DNA of 64,000 bases from Halostella pelagica (GTDB taxonomy: Archaea; Halobacteriota; Halobacteria; Halobacteriales; Natronoarchaeaceae). The DNA is taken from positions 2,728,001-2,792,000 of the forward strand of contig CP040678.1 of NCBI GenBank assembly GCA_005954745.1. The letters run 5' to 3'. Position numbers and translations under genes: made by a program. The notes under the pieces were generated by a model. That model was not told where the DNA came from. It saw only the letters and a list, made by a program, of their open reading frames with translations, and did not search any database. Shown here piece after piece: positions 8,149-16,963 of this stretch; position 1 is the first letter of the stretch; every line of letters starts with the position of its first letter.

Positions 8149-9606
8149 GTGCCTTCGCTGAACCACGATCCGCTCACGTACGAGGACATCACACCGGAAC
8201 GCCGTCCGAGTCTCCGGCAGGCGCTCGTGCCTGTACTCGGCGTTGTCCTGTTCCTCGGCGTGGGCTCTGGCTATCTGAAGCTCGCTCCCCACGGTCCGTT
8301 GCTGTGGAGTATCGTTCTGACCGGGGCCGTCGGTAAGTACTGGCTCGGGTTCACCTGGGACGACCTCTACGAGGGAATCGCCGACAGCCTCCTAATGGGG
8401 CTCCAGGCGATCCTCATCCTGTTCGTCATCTACGCGCTCATCGCCACGTGGGTCAGTGCGGGGACCATTCCCGGGCTGATGTACTACGGCCTCGCGGTGC
8501 TGACGCCGGACGTGTTTCTCCCCGTGACTGCGGTGCTTGCGGCCGTGGTCGCGTTCTCCATCGGGTCGTCGTGGACCACGGCGGGGACGCTCGGCGTCGC
8601 GTTCATTGGGATCGGCTCCGGCCTCGGCATCCCGGAGCCGATGACCGCCGGCGCGATCCTCACCGGCGCGTACGCCGGCGACAAGCAGTCGCCGCTGTCG
8701 GACACGACGAACCTCGCGGCGGCGGTGACTAACACCGACCTCTACGACCACATCCGCGGGATGCGGAACGGCACGGCCGTTGCGTTCGGCCTGTCGATCC
8801 TGCTCTATGCCGTCCTCGGCCTCCGCGCGGGTGGCGCTATCCCCGCCGGTCGCGTCACGGAGATACAGGGCGCGCTGGCCGGCACCTACGACCTCTCGGT
8901 GCTGGTGTTTCTGCCCCTGGTCGTCACGTTCGGCCTGGCGCTGTACGGCTACCCGGCGCTTCCGACACTCGTCGCGGGCGTCTTCGCCGGGACCACCGTT
9001 ACGACCCTCGTACAGGGCAGGTCGTTCACCGACGCCTGGGCGGTCTTTCTCTCGGGGACGGAACCCGAGACCGGCGTGAGCCTCGTAAACGAGTTGCTTG
9101 CGAGCGGCGGACTCTCCGGGTCGGCGTGGACCGTCTCAGTAGTGGTCGCCGCGCTCTCGCTCGGCGGACTGCTCGAACGGACCGGCGTGCTGGCGGTGCT
9201 CGCTCAGTATCTCGCCAGCGCTATCCGGGACACGACCGGTCTCGTAGCCGGGACGGGAGCCGCCGCCATCGCGGTGAACGTGTTCTCGGCCCAGCAGTAC
9301 ATGAGCATCGTCGTGCCTGGCATGACGCTCCGGAACCTCTACGACGAGTACGGCCTCGACAGCGCCGACCTCTCCCGGGCGATCGAGTCCGCGGGGACAC
9401 CCACCGGCGCGCTCATCCCGTGGCACGCCGGCGGCGTGTTCATGGCCAGCGTCTTCGGCGTGAGTACGCTCTCGTACGCTCCGTACTACTTCTTCGCCTA
9501 CCTCTCGCCGCTGGTGCTTTTCGCCACCGCCCTGACCGGGCGCGGCTTCGTTACTGACGATCCGGAAGCGGCCCGGTCCGACGCGCCCGCCGTCGCCGAC
9601 GACTGA
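8149..9606 (+). CDS. nhaC: Na+/H+ antiporter of the NhaC family
   Basis: This 485-aa protein is highly hydrophobic, with about 11-12 predicted membrane helices. It shows NhaC-type features: FSIGSSWTTAGTLGVAFIGI near residue 141, and GAYAGDKQSPLSDTTNLAA near 177 with polar residues inside helices. It should exchange sodium for protons across the membrane, for pH and sodium balance. Specific substrate is uncertain, because NhaC relatives include malate-lactate and lysine antiporters. The start is GTG at 8149 with GGAG six bases before it. The gene is divergent from taw1. Confidence 0.88.
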   Translation: MPSLNHDPLTYEDITPERRPSLRQALVPVLGVVLFLGVGSGYLKLAPHGPLLWSIVLTGAVGKYWLGFTWDDLYEGIADSLLMGLQAILILFVIYALIATWVSAGTIPGLMYYGLAVLTPDVFLPVTAVLAAVVAFSIGSSWTTAGTLGVAFIGIGSGLGIPEPMTAGAILTGAYAGDKQSPLSDTTNLAAAVTNTDLYDHIRGMRNGTAVAFGLSILLYAVLGLRAGGAIPAGRVTEIQGALAGTYDLSVLVFLPLVVTFGLALYGYPALPTLVAGVFAGTTVTTLVQGRSFTDAWAVFLSGTEPETGVSLVNELLASGGLSGSAWTVSVVVAALSLGGLLERTGVLAVLAQYLASAIRDTTGLVAGTGAAAIAVNVFSAQQYMSIVVPGMTLRNLYDEYGLDSADLSRAIESAGTPTGALIPWHAGGVFMASVFGVSTLSYAPYYFFAYLSPLVLFATALTGRGFVTDDPEAARSDAPAVADD

Positions 9607-9671
9607 GAGATTGTTGTCACGGTTCCCAGGTATTCGCCCGCGCGTGGTCGACAAAGTACGACAGTCCCTAT
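9605..9671 (-). repeat. Inverted-repeat element, copy C (shortened)
   Basis: The right end TACGACAGTCCCTAT (9657-9671) matches the terminal repeat of copy A with one change. The left end, GAGATTGTTGTCA, is more degenerate and starts on the nhaC stop codon. Internal GGTATTCGCCCG matches copy A in reverse orientation. About 14 bp of the middle are missing relative to copy A. Confidence 0.55.
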
Positions 9672-9963
9672 GAGGCCCTGGAGACAGGTATTTGCCCTCC
9701 TGCTGACGTGCTCTCGGATTTCGACCCGAACGGGACGCGTTCGGATTCCTCGTCGTCGATGTCGGTATCGTCGCCCGCACCACGTCCGTGTATCCAGTCC
9801 CGCCCGTCGTCTCGGCTGGCGACGGATCGACTGACAGCGACGAGGTGAGACCTCTCCCCGTCTATATTCTGTTTCGTTCACTGCCGCCGAGCGGTCGAAC
9901 GCGGTCGCTCTCCGGTACGTTGCTGCTCAGAAAATACAGTAGTCTACGCGCTGAAGAGACGAA
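9607..9963. other. 357-bp gap between nhaC and cspA
   Basis: The gap holds repeat copy C and a perfect 7-bp stem-loop, CCGAACG (9726-9732) with CGTTCGG (9738-9744). The stem-loop could terminate nhaC transcripts, but no T-run follows. I see no credible gene in the remainder. Confidence 0.5.
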
Positions 9964-10158
9964 TTACTGCCGAACGACGTTCGTCGCGCGCGGTCCCTTG
10001 TCTGCCTGTTCTATATCGAACTCTACGTCAGTACCTTCCTCGAGATCGGGGCCGCCGACGTCTTCCATGTGGAAGAACACGTCCTCGTCCTCGTCCTCAG
10101 TTTCGATAAAGCCGTAACCGCCTGTGTCGTTGAAGAAGTCAACCGTTCCGTTTGCCAT
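9964..10158 (-). CDS. cspA: Cold-shock domain protein
   Basis: This 64-aa single cold-shock domain protein should bind single-stranded RNA or DNA as an RNA chaperone. The RNP-1-like motif is GGYGFIE (residues 13-19) and the RNP-2-like motif is VFFHMED (about 27-33), followed by the usual KGPRATNV end. The start MANGTVDFFND at 10158 gives the family's normal length. The acidic run EDEDED in the first loop is a halophilic adaptation. The gene is monocistronic and divergent from argS. Confidence 0.95.
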   Translation of the reverse strand: MANGTVDFFNDTGGYGFIETEDEDEDVFFHMEDVGGPDLEEGTDVEFDIEQADKGPRATNVVRQ

Positions 10159-10326
10159 TGCTTCTAAAGAGAGAGGCCCTCCACGGATAACCCTTCCGAG
10201 AGTCGCGTTACCACAGGCCGGGCCCGGCAGGAGTACTCGTCCGTTCCTCTTCGCGCACGCTCGCCGACCCCAGAGACGCCACACCAACCCGTTACCCCTT
10301 TACTCGCCGGCCGAAAACAGGGGCGT

Positions 10327-12096
10327 ATGTTCATAGCCGTTCGAGAGGAAGTCGAAGCCGCGGTCGAGGACGCCCTGACCGCGCTCGACCTCCCGACTGA
10401 CGACCTCGGTATCGAGGAGCCGCCGGAAGACGTCGAGGCCGTGCTGGCGTCGAGCGTCGCCTACCGGCTGGCCGGCGAGGTCGGTGCGCCACCGCCCGAG
10501 GTCGCCGCCGACATCGCAGCCGAAATCGACGCGAGCGACTACGGGTACGTCGCCGAGGCCGTCCCGCAGGGCGCGTACGTCAACTTCCTGCCGAGCGACC
10601 GCTTCTTCGCGGACACGCTCGGTGAGGCACAGAACGACGGCTACGGCCGTCTGGAGCCGAAAGACACCTCCGTCGTCGTCGAACACACCAGCGCCAACCC
10701 GACCGGTCCGGTTCACGTCGGCCGCGCGCGAAACCCGATCGTCGGCGACGCCGTCGCCAACGTTATCGACTACGCCGGGTACGACGTCTCTCGGCACTAC
10801 TACGTCAACGACGCGGGCCGACAGATGGCCGTGTTCACGTGGGCGTACGAGACGTTCGACGAGGCGGACCTGGAGGAAGCCCCGGAGCGCGACCGCATCG
10901 AGTACGACCTCGTACGCTACTACCGCAAGGGCAACGCGTTCTTAGAGGAAGGCGACACCGACGAGGTCGAAGCGGCCGAGGCCGAGATCGAATCGATCAT
11001 GCAGGGCCTCGAAGCGGGCGACGAGGAGACGTACGAGCGCGTCAGCGAGGTCGTCGACCAGGTGCTCGGCGGGATGCGCGAGTGTCTCGGACGCCTCCCA
11101 GCCGAGTTCGACCGGTTCGTCAAGGAGACGAAGTTCATGTTCGACGGTTCGACCGACGACGTGGTCGACCGTCTGCAGGACCTGGACGAAGCCGTCTACG
11201 AGGAGGACGCCTGGCAACTCGACCTGGAGGCACACGGCATCGACAAGAACCTCGTGTTCCTCCGCTCGGACGGCACCAGCCTCTACCCTACCCGCGACCT
11301 CGCCCACCACGAATGGAAGTTCGAGAACTACGACCGCGCGGTGACCGTCCTCGGCGAGGACCACAACCTCCAGGCCGAACAGCTCCGGACGACGCTCGAC
11401 CTCCTTGGCAACGACACAGACCAGCTAGAGCAGGTGCTGTACTCGTACGTGAACCTTCCCGAGGGGAAGATGAGCACCCGCGAGGGAACCGGCGTCGACC
11501 TGGACGACCTCCTCGACGAAGCCGTCGCCCGCGCGCGTAAGGAAGTCGAGACGCGCCTCGACGACCGCATCCGCGACGACGAACTGGACGAGGACGACGT
11601 CGAGCGGATCGCACGACAGGTCGGCATCGGTGCGGTTCGCTACGACATCGTCTCGAAACAACCGAGCAAGGCGATCACCTTCGAGTGGGACCGCGCGCTG
11701 GACTTCGAGGCGCAGTCCGCGCCATACGTGCAGTACGTCCACGCACGGTGTTGCGGGATCCTGAGCGAGGCGGCGCGGGACGACGAAGCCGACGACCTGT
11801 CCGACGTCGACGCTGACCGCCTCGACACGGAGTACGAACGCGACCTGCTCCGGGCAGTCGCGCGATTCCCCGCCGTCATCGAGGAGGCCGCTGACGACCT
11901 GAAACCCCACGTCGTCGCCACCTACACCCGGACGCTCGCCGAGCGGTTCAACGCGTTCTACCGCGAGTGCCCAGTGCTTTCCGACGACGTGGACCCGGAG
12001 CTACGGGACGCTCGTCTCGCGTTAGTGACGGCGGCCAAACATTCGGTCGGGAACGCCCTCGACGTTCTCGGAGTCGAAGCGCCCGACTCGATGTGA
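10327..12096 (+). CDS. argS: Arginyl-tRNA synthetase
   Basis: ArgS is a class I aminoacyl-tRNA synthetase charging tRNA-Arg with arginine. The 589-aa length is normal. The N-terminal Add-1 domain (about 1-110) recognises the tRNA D-loop. The HIGH-type motif reads HVGR at about 130-133 within [15 protein letters not shown], and the KMSKS-like motif is KMSTR at about 381-385. The C-terminal DALR anticodon-binding domain ends [20 protein letters not shown]. There is no sign of truncation. Confidence 0.96.
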   Translation: MFIAVREEVEAAVEDALTALDLPTDDLGIEEPPEDVEAVLASSVAYRLAGEVGAPPPEVAADIAAEIDASDYGYVAEAVPQGAYVNFLPSDRFFADTLGEAQNDGYGRLEPKDTSVVVEHTSANPTGPVHVGRARNPIVGDAVANVIDYAGYDVSRHYYVNDAGRQMAVFTWAYETFDEADLEEAPERDRIEYDLVRYYRKGNAFLEEGDTDEVEAAEAEIESIMQGLEAGDEETYERVSEVVDQVLGGMRECLGRLPAEFDRFVKETKFMFDGSTDDVVDRLQDLDEAVYEEDAWQLDLEAHGIDKNLVFLRSDGTSLYPTRDLAHHEWKFENYDRAVTVLGEDHNLQAEQLRTTLDLLGNDTDQLEQVLYSYVNLPEGKMSTREGTGVDLDDLLDEAVARARKEVETRLDDRIRDDELDEDDVERIARQVGIGAVRYDIVSKQPSKAITFEWDRALDFEAQSAPYVQYVHARCCGILSEAARDDEADDLSDVDADRLDTEYERDLLRAVARFPAVIEEAADDLKPHVVATYTRTLAERFNAFYRECPVLSDDVDPELRDARLALVTAAKHSVGNALDVLGVEAPDSM

Positions 12097-12207
12097 TCAG
12101 AACACGCTGCCGCCGACGAAGGAGATAGCGGCGATCGCCGAACCGATAACTAACAGGACGAACAACAGTATCCAACCGAGCGGAACGGAGTTATCCCTAT
12201 CTGCCAT
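12097..12207 (-). CDS. 36-aa single-helix membrane protein
   Basis: Reading the minus strand from ATG at 12207 gives a 36-aa peptide, MADRDNSVP followed by a hydrophobic helix (about residues 10-34, GWILLFVLLVIGSAIAAISF) and a short GGSVF end. The charged start and single helix are typical of haloarchaeal small membrane proteins. It fills the gap between argS, with which it converges, and the MinD gene downstream on the same strand. I do not know a family or function; conservation in relatives would decide whether it is real. Confidence 0.55.
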   Translation of the reverse strand: MADRDNSVPLGWILLFVLLVIGSAIAAISFVGGSVF

Positions 12208-12246
12208 ACCCGAAGTTGTCGGAACTCCCTGTTCAACCTTCCCGTT

Positions 12247-13635
12247 TCAGCCGAGGAGACGACCGAAGAACCCGCCGTCCTCGTCCTCGTCGTCCTCGTC
12301 GTTCGCGTCTCCGTCGCCGTTCTCGGGGTCCGGCTTCGGCGGTTCGCGGTCGCTGAACGGGATCGCGTCCTCGTCGATGTCGTCGCTCTCCTGGCTCTCC
12401 TCGTCCCCCTCCGCGAAGGTAACGCCCTCGGACCCGTCCGCGGTCTCTGTGTCGGTGTCGGACTCCGCGTCGGGGATAGTGACACCGTCGTCCCCCGCGT
12501 CGGCGGTTTCGTCCGTCTCCGCTTCGGCCTCCGAGCCGTCGGGGGTTTCCCCCTCGGCGGGTGCGTCGCCGTCGACGGTATCCTCGCTGGCCGTCTCGCT
12601 GTCGGCCGAGGTATCGTCAGCAACGACGTCGTCGGCCGCGTCGTCCGCGGGTGATTTCGGCGGACTGTCGGACGTCTCTGCCGATACCGACGCGTCGCGG
12701 TCCGCGGACGCGTCCGTCTCAGCCGTACCCGTATCGGCGTCCGACGGTTCGGTTCCGTCGGCGTCAGCCGTCTCGTTTCCCGTGTTACCGCCGCTCTCGT
12801 CGGTGCCTTCGTCCGGAGTCGTCCCCTCGGTAGAAGAGGCGGCGTCCGCTTCGGCTTCCGACTCCACGGGGTCGGTCGCGTCGGCACCGTCGTCCGCAAG
12901 AGCGCCGTCTGCCGGCGCGGCGTCTCCGGTGCCGTCGATCCGGTCGGCGAGGCCGCGGTACGCGACCCCTGCGGGGCTTTCGGGCGCGTCGACGACGACC
13001 GGTGTCCCGGAATAGATGGCCTCGTGAACCGCGTCGTCTTCCGGGATGGTTCCGAGCAGGGGGACACCGAGTTTCGACGCGATGGCCTCGAAGTCGATGC
13101 CCCGGTCGTCCCGCGCCCGGGTCAAAACGAGACCGGCGACGTGTCCGTCGGCGCGGTCGGTCAGGTCTACCGTCTTCTCCGCGTCGCGAACGGCGGCCGG
13201 GTCGGGCGTCGAAACGAGGAAAACGGCGTCCGCGAGGCCCAGGGGAAGCACTGTCTCGTGGCTCACTCCCGCGCCGACGTCTAACAGGACGTAGTCGAAC
13301 TCCTCACGGAGGCGGTCGACGACAGCACCGAGTTCGGTCGCGTCGACGCCCGCGTAACTCTCTAGGTCGCCGCCGCTCGGGACCGCAGCGATGTTGTCGG
13401 CGAGTTCGTACGTCGCTTCTTCGACGGACGCCTCGCCGGCGAGTACCTCGTGCAGTGTCGTCGAGTCCGGAGAGAGACTGACGAATCCGGCGAGGTTCGC
13501 CATCCCCAGGTCCGCGTCGACCACGGCGACGGTGTGGCCGGCGCCGGCCAGTGCCGTACCAAGGTTCACGGTCGTCGTCGTTTTCCCGACACCCCCCTTC
13601 CCGCTCGCGATAGCGTAAACCGTCTTGTGAGACAT
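12247..13635 (-). CDS. MinD/ParA-type ATPase with long acidic tail
   Basis: The 462-aa protein has a deviant Walker A, GKGGVGKT (residues 12-19), and the MinD fold up to about residue 250 (VVDADLGMANLAGF, DYVLLDVGAGVSHETV). Then comes a roughly 200-residue tail almost entirely of D, E, S, T, A and G. Haloarchaea have several MinD paralogues; the Haloferax MinD4, which positions archaella and chemosensory arrays, also has a long C-terminal extension, so this may be a MinD4 homologue. That link is inference. The ATG at 13635 is chosen; a TTG nine bases earlier is possible. There is no MinE or MinC nearby. Confidence 0.85.
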   Translation of the reverse strand: MSHKTVYAIASGKGGVGKTTTTVNLGTALAGAGHTVAVVDADLGMANLAGFVSLSPDSTTLHEVLAGEASVEEATYELADNIAAVPSGGDLESYAGVDATELGAVVDRLREEFDYVLLDVGAGVSHETVLPLGLADAVFLVSTPDPAAVRDAEKTVDLTDRADGHVAGLVLTRARDDRGIDFEAIASKLGVPLLGTIPEDDAVHEAIYSGTPVVVDAPESPAGVAYRGLADRIDGTGDAAPADGALADDGADATDPVESEAEADAASSTEGTTPDEGTDESGGNTGNETADADGTEPSDADTGTAETDASADRDASVSAETSDSPPKSPADDAADDVVADDTSADSETASEDTVDGDAPAEGETPDGSEAEAETDETADAGDDGVTIPDAESDTDTETADGSEGVTFAEGDEESQESDDIDEDAIPFSDREPPKPDPENGDGDANDEDDEDEDGGFFGRLLG

Positions 13636-13929
13636 ATTAGTCAATATCCCGAATGTGTAGCGGGAGCTTTATAAATCGTAACCTCCGGAAACGAGCCCGG
13701 CGAAAATATAAACCCTATATCATTTCAGCGGGAAACGTCACTCGCCCGCGGCGGCTTTCGGCCTTGGCCTGGGAACGCTCTCCCTCGGTCCGCCACCCGG
13801 CCGAGAGGTTGCGGAGCGGGCGGTCCCATGGGCTCGCAGCAGTCCACGGCGGCCGACCCGCCGGCCGTCCGACCTATCGCCCCTGGGAAGACAAAGGATA
13901 CTTAGCCACTCCGGGCCGTAAAATGGACA
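13636..13929. promoter_or_regulatory. Divergent promoter region with GC-rich structured segment
   Basis: TTTATAAA at 13668-13675 fits a promoter for the MinD gene. AAATATAAA near 13704-13712 and GATACTTAG at about 13898-13906 are two plus-strand TATA candidates; the second is about 28 nt before the prf1 ATG. Between them is a GC-rich stretch with nested inverted repeats: CGCCCGC (13743-13749) with GCGGGCG (13816-13822), and CTCGG (13784-13788) with CCGAG (13801-13805). It might be a long leader or a small RNA. Confidence 0.45.
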
Positions 13930-15183
13930 ATGAGCCAGCAGGAGAGCGAGCAGTCCGACCGGAAGAAATACGAGTTCCGGAAGGTCATCGAGGACCTGAA
14001 GGAGTACGAGGGGTCGGGGACGCAACTCGTCACCATCTACATCCCGGACGACAAGCAGATCAGCTCCGTCGTCGCGCACGTCACGCAGGAACACAGCGAA
14101 GCAAGCAACATCAAATCCAAGCAGACCCGGACGAACGTCCAGGACGCCCTCTCTTCGATCAAGTCGCGTCTCCGCTACTTCGACACCTTTCCGCCCGAAA
14201 ACGGTATCGTCATCTTCTCCGGGGCGGTCGACTCCGGCGGCGGCCAGACCGACATGATCACGAAGGTGCTGGAGAGTCCGCCGATGGAGATCGAGTCCTT
14301 CCGCTACCACTGCGACTCGGAGTTCCTGACCGAACCGTTAGAGGACATGCTCGCGGACAAGGGCCTCTACGGCCTCATCGTCCTCGACCGCCGCGAGGCG
14401 AACGTCGGGTGGCTCCGGGGCAAGCGCGTCGAACCCGTCAAGTCCGCCTCCTCGCTCGTGCCGGGCAAACAGCGCAAAGGTGGCCAGTCCGCCCAGCGAT
14501 TCGCCCGCCTCCGCCTCGAAGCCATCGACAACTTCTATCAGGAAGTCGCCGGGATGGCGAACGACCTGTTCGTCGAAAAGCGCCACGAACTCGACGGCAT
14601 CCTCGTCGGCGGTCCCTCGCCGACCAAAGACGAGTTCCTAGACGGCGACTATCTCCACCACGAACTCGGGGACTCGGTACTCGGGAAGTTCGACGTCTCC
14701 TACACCGACGAGTCCGGGCTCTACGACCTGGTCGACGCCGCGGAGGAAGCGCTCGCCGACGCCGAGGTGATGAAGGACAAGAACCTGATGCAGGATTTCT
14801 TCAAGGAACTCCACGCCGGCGACGAGGCCACCTACGGCTTCGATCAGACCCGGCAGAACCTCATCATGGGGTCCGTCGAGACGCTCCTCATCAGTGAAGA
14901 CCTTCGGGAGGACGTCGTTACCTACGAGTGCCCCAACGGTCACGAGGAACGGACAGTCATCGACCGCCGCAAGGACACGCCCAACCACACCTGCTCGGAG
15001 TGCGGCGAGGAAGTCCCCGCCGAGGATGGCGAACGCGAGGACGCGATCGACCACCTCATCGACATCGCCGAACAGCGCGGCACCGAGACGAAGTTCATCT
15101 CGACCGACTTCGAGAAAGGCGAACAGCTATACGACGCCTTCGGTGGCGTCGCCGGCCTGCTGAGGTACTCTACCGGCGTCTAA
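13930..15183 (+). CDS. prf1: Peptide chain release factor aRF1
   Basis: aRF1 recognises all three stop codons in the ribosomal A site and triggers peptide release. The 417-aa length is normal. The NIKS stop-codon motif is at about 59-62 (SEASNIKSKQTR), and the catalytic GGQ is at about 184-186 (RKGGQSAQRFARLR). The C-terminal domain, which binds aRF3/ABCE1-type partners, contains a zinc-ribbon-like insert with CPNGHE and CSECGEE around 333-360. The start MSQQESEQSD follows a TATA-like box at leaderless distance. Confidence 0.96.
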   Translation: MSQQESEQSDRKKYEFRKVIEDLKEYEGSGTQLVTIYIPDDKQISSVVAHVTQEHSEASNIKSKQTRTNVQDALSSIKSRLRYFDTFPPENGIVIFSGAVDSGGGQTDMITKVLESPPMEIESFRYHCDSEFLTEPLEDMLADKGLYGLIVLDRREANVGWLRGKRVEPVKSASSLVPGKQRKGGQSAQRFARLRLEAIDNFYQEVAGMANDLFVEKRHELDGILVGGPSPTKDEFLDGDYLHHELGDSVLGKFDVSYTDESGLYDLVDAAEEALADAEVMKDKNLMQDFFKELHAGDEATYGFDQTRQNLIMGSVETLLISEDLREDVVTYECPNGHEERTVIDRRKDTPNHTCSECGEEVPAEDGEREDAIDHLIDIAEQRGTETKFISTDFEKGEQLYDAFGGVAGLLRYSTGV

Positions 15184-15291
15184 TCGGTCTGTCCTCTTTC
15201 GCTGTACTCTCCGGATCGAAGTTCCCGTTATCGCTCCCTCCGCTGAGAGTGCAACTGCTACGTCGAGTGACACGTTCTGACAAGGCCCGGA

Positions 15292-15301
15292 GTATATATA
15301 C
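15292..15301 (+). promoter_or_regulatory. TATA box of first FilR1-like gene
   Basis: GTATATATAC, itself palindromic, is centred 33 nt before the ATG at 15330, giving a transcript with a very short leader. A symmetric TATA box could also serve as a binding site for a dimeric regulator. Confidence 0.5.
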
Positions 15302-15329
15302 GTAAAGCGAGAACAACCGGATAGATCAG

Positions 15330-16148
15330 ATGACCGAGATGGACACGATGGAGGGCGTCGTCGATCTCGTTACGCGGCGTATCGACGTGTTACAATACCT
15401 CGACGGGTCGACCGCCGGAAAAGAGACGCTCGTCGAGGAACTCGATATCTCCCGGTCGACGGTAAACCGCTCGCTTCGGGAACTCGAAAGCGCGGGTTTC
15501 GTCACGCGTTCCGAGGGTGGGTTCACCGCGTCGGCGACCGGTCGTACGGTCGCTGAACTGTACCGCGAGTTCCGGACGACGCTAACCGAGGCGGTTGGCG
15601 CTCAGCCGCTGCTTTCGGCACTTCCGCCGTCGGCGACAGTGAGCCACGCTATGATCCGTGGCAGTGACATCCACGTCTCGGAACCGCCGACTCCGTACAG
15701 ACCTATCGAACGTGTCACCGATCTCGTCACCGCCGCCGAGACGTTCCGGAGCCTCTCGACGGCGGTGGCCCGACCGGAGAGCTTCGACCGTATCACGAAA
15801 GCGGTGGTCGACGACGGCCTCGACGCCGAAATCGTGTTCGAGGTGTCGGTGGCCGAGCAGATCCGTACGTCGCGTGCGGATCCGATCCGGGAAGCGATGG
15901 AGAGCGATCAGTTCGCGATGTACGCGACTGCGGAGCTCCCGTACAGCCTCGGTATCGTCCGCGACTCCGGGACCTCACACGCCTTTCTCGTCGTATCCAG
16001 CCCGGAGTCGGAGCTCCGCGGCGTCGTTATCAACGATTCGGCTGCGGCCATCGCGTGGGCCGAGAAGGTGTACCGAAACCACCGAGCGGCGGCGACTGAA
16101 CTCCCTCCGCCTGAAACACGCGACGACGCCGACGGCCACTACACATAA
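15330..16148 (+). CDS. FilR1-like winged-helix transcriptional regulator (first of tandem pair)
   Basis: The 272-aa protein has an N-terminal winged helix (about 10-75, with VEELDISRSTVNRSLREL as helix-turn-helix) followed by a middle/C-terminal domain like that of the archaeal regulator FilR1 (about 125-255). The latter runs from YRPIERVTDLVTAAETF through AEIVFEVSV to a final IAWAEKVYRNHR helix. Such haloarchaeal proteins are usually annotated as HTH regulators with a FilR1-type domain; their ligands are mostly unknown. It lies 29 bp before a clear paralogue, so the two probably form an operon. Confidence 0.85.
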   Translation: MTEMDTMEGVVDLVTRRIDVLQYLDGSTAGKETLVEELDISRSTVNRSLRELESAGFVTRSEGGFTASATGRTVAELYREFRTTLTEAVGAQPLLSALPPSATVSHAMIRGSDIHVSEPPTPYRPIERVTDLVTAAETFRSLSTAVARPESFDRITKAVVDDGLDAEIVFEVSVAEQIRTSRADPIREAMESDQFAMYATAELPYSLGIVRDSGTSHAFLVVSSPESELRGVVINDSAAAIAWAEKVYRNHRAAATELPPPETRDDADGHYT

Positions 16149-16162
16149 CAACCCCCTGTGAG

Positions 16163-16176
16163 TACCAGTACTGGTA
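16163..16176. promoter_or_regulatory. 14-bp perfect palindrome at regulator start codon
   Basis: TACCAGTACTGGTA is a perfect palindrome ending 1 bp before the ATG at 16178, in the 29-bp gap between the two FilR1-like regulator genes. Its position, overlapping the translation start, is typical of an autoregulatory operator. Binding by either regulator is inference. Confidence 0.5.
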
Positions 16177-16177
16177 T

Positions 16178-16963
16178 ATGAACCGTGACGATATTTCTGG
16201 GGTCGTACAGACCCTGTGTACCCGTCACGAGTTCCTCGTCTCGCTGCGGGCCGGACCTCGCGAGAAGCGCGCCCTCGTCGAGACGCTGGACGTCTCCCGG
16301 TCGACTGTCGACCGAGCGATCCGCGAACTCCAGTCCGAGGGGCTGGTCGAGCGCGAACCGCGAGGGTTCCGGTTGTCCGCCGCCGGGCACCTCGCGGTGT
16401 CGCTCACCGAGGCGATACTGTCGGTAACCGCCGACCTTCGTGCCGCTGCCGAGGTGCTCGAACCCGTGCCCGCGAGCGCGCCGATAGACGGGCGCGTCGT
16501 TCGCGACGCCGCCGTCGCAGAAGCGACGCAGGAAACGCGGTATCGGCCGCTTTCCGCGGTCGACGAGCTATTGGCCGAGGCCACGCAGATATACGGATTC
16601 GCGCCGCTTGTCACCCGACGGGGCTCGATGGACCGTCTGGCGGAGGCCGTCACCGACCGCGGTGCCGACGCGGAGATCGTTTTCGGCGACTCCCTCGCCG
16701 TGCAGTTGCTTCCGTCGGTGGGCGAGGAGGTTCGGACGATGGTTCGGAACGGGTTCACCCCGCTTTCGACGGGCAACCTCCCGTTCGGCATGGTCCTCGG
16801 AGAGACGCCCGAAGGCTGGCGAGTTCGCGTGATCACGTACGGCGACGACGGCACTCTCTGCGGCGTGCTCAGTAACGATACGCCCGAGGCGGCGACGTGG
16901 GCGTGGGACGTGTATCAGACCTACCGCCGCGACGCTGTCGACCTCTCGCCCGCGTTCTCATAG
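16178..16963 (+). CDS. FilR1-like winged-helix transcriptional regulator (second of tandem pair)
   Basis: This 261-aa protein is a paralogue of the preceding gene, with the same plan: winged helix at about 15-75 (VETLDVSRSTVDRAIREL, nearly the same recognition helix), then a FilR1-like domain (YRPLSAVDELLAEATQIYG, AEIVFGDSLAVQL, AATWAWDVYQTYRR). The recognition helices share SRSTV-R-REL, so both could bind similar DNA. The start at 16178 follows a 14-bp palindrome. The last 6 nt overlap the stop of the convergent zinc-protein gene. Confidence 0.85.
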   Translation: MNRDDISGVVQTLCTRHEFLVSLRAGPREKRALVETLDVSRSTVDRAIRELQSEGLVEREPRGFRLSAAGHLAVSLTEAILSVTADLRAAAEVLEPVPASAPIDGRVVRDAAVAEATQETRYRPLSAVDELLAEATQIYGFAPLVTRRGSMDRLAEAVTDRGADAEIVFGDSLAVQLLPSVGEEVRTMVRNGFTPLSTGNLPFGMVLGETPEGWRVRVITYGDDGTLCGVLSNDTPEAATWAWDVYQTYRRDAVDLSPAFS

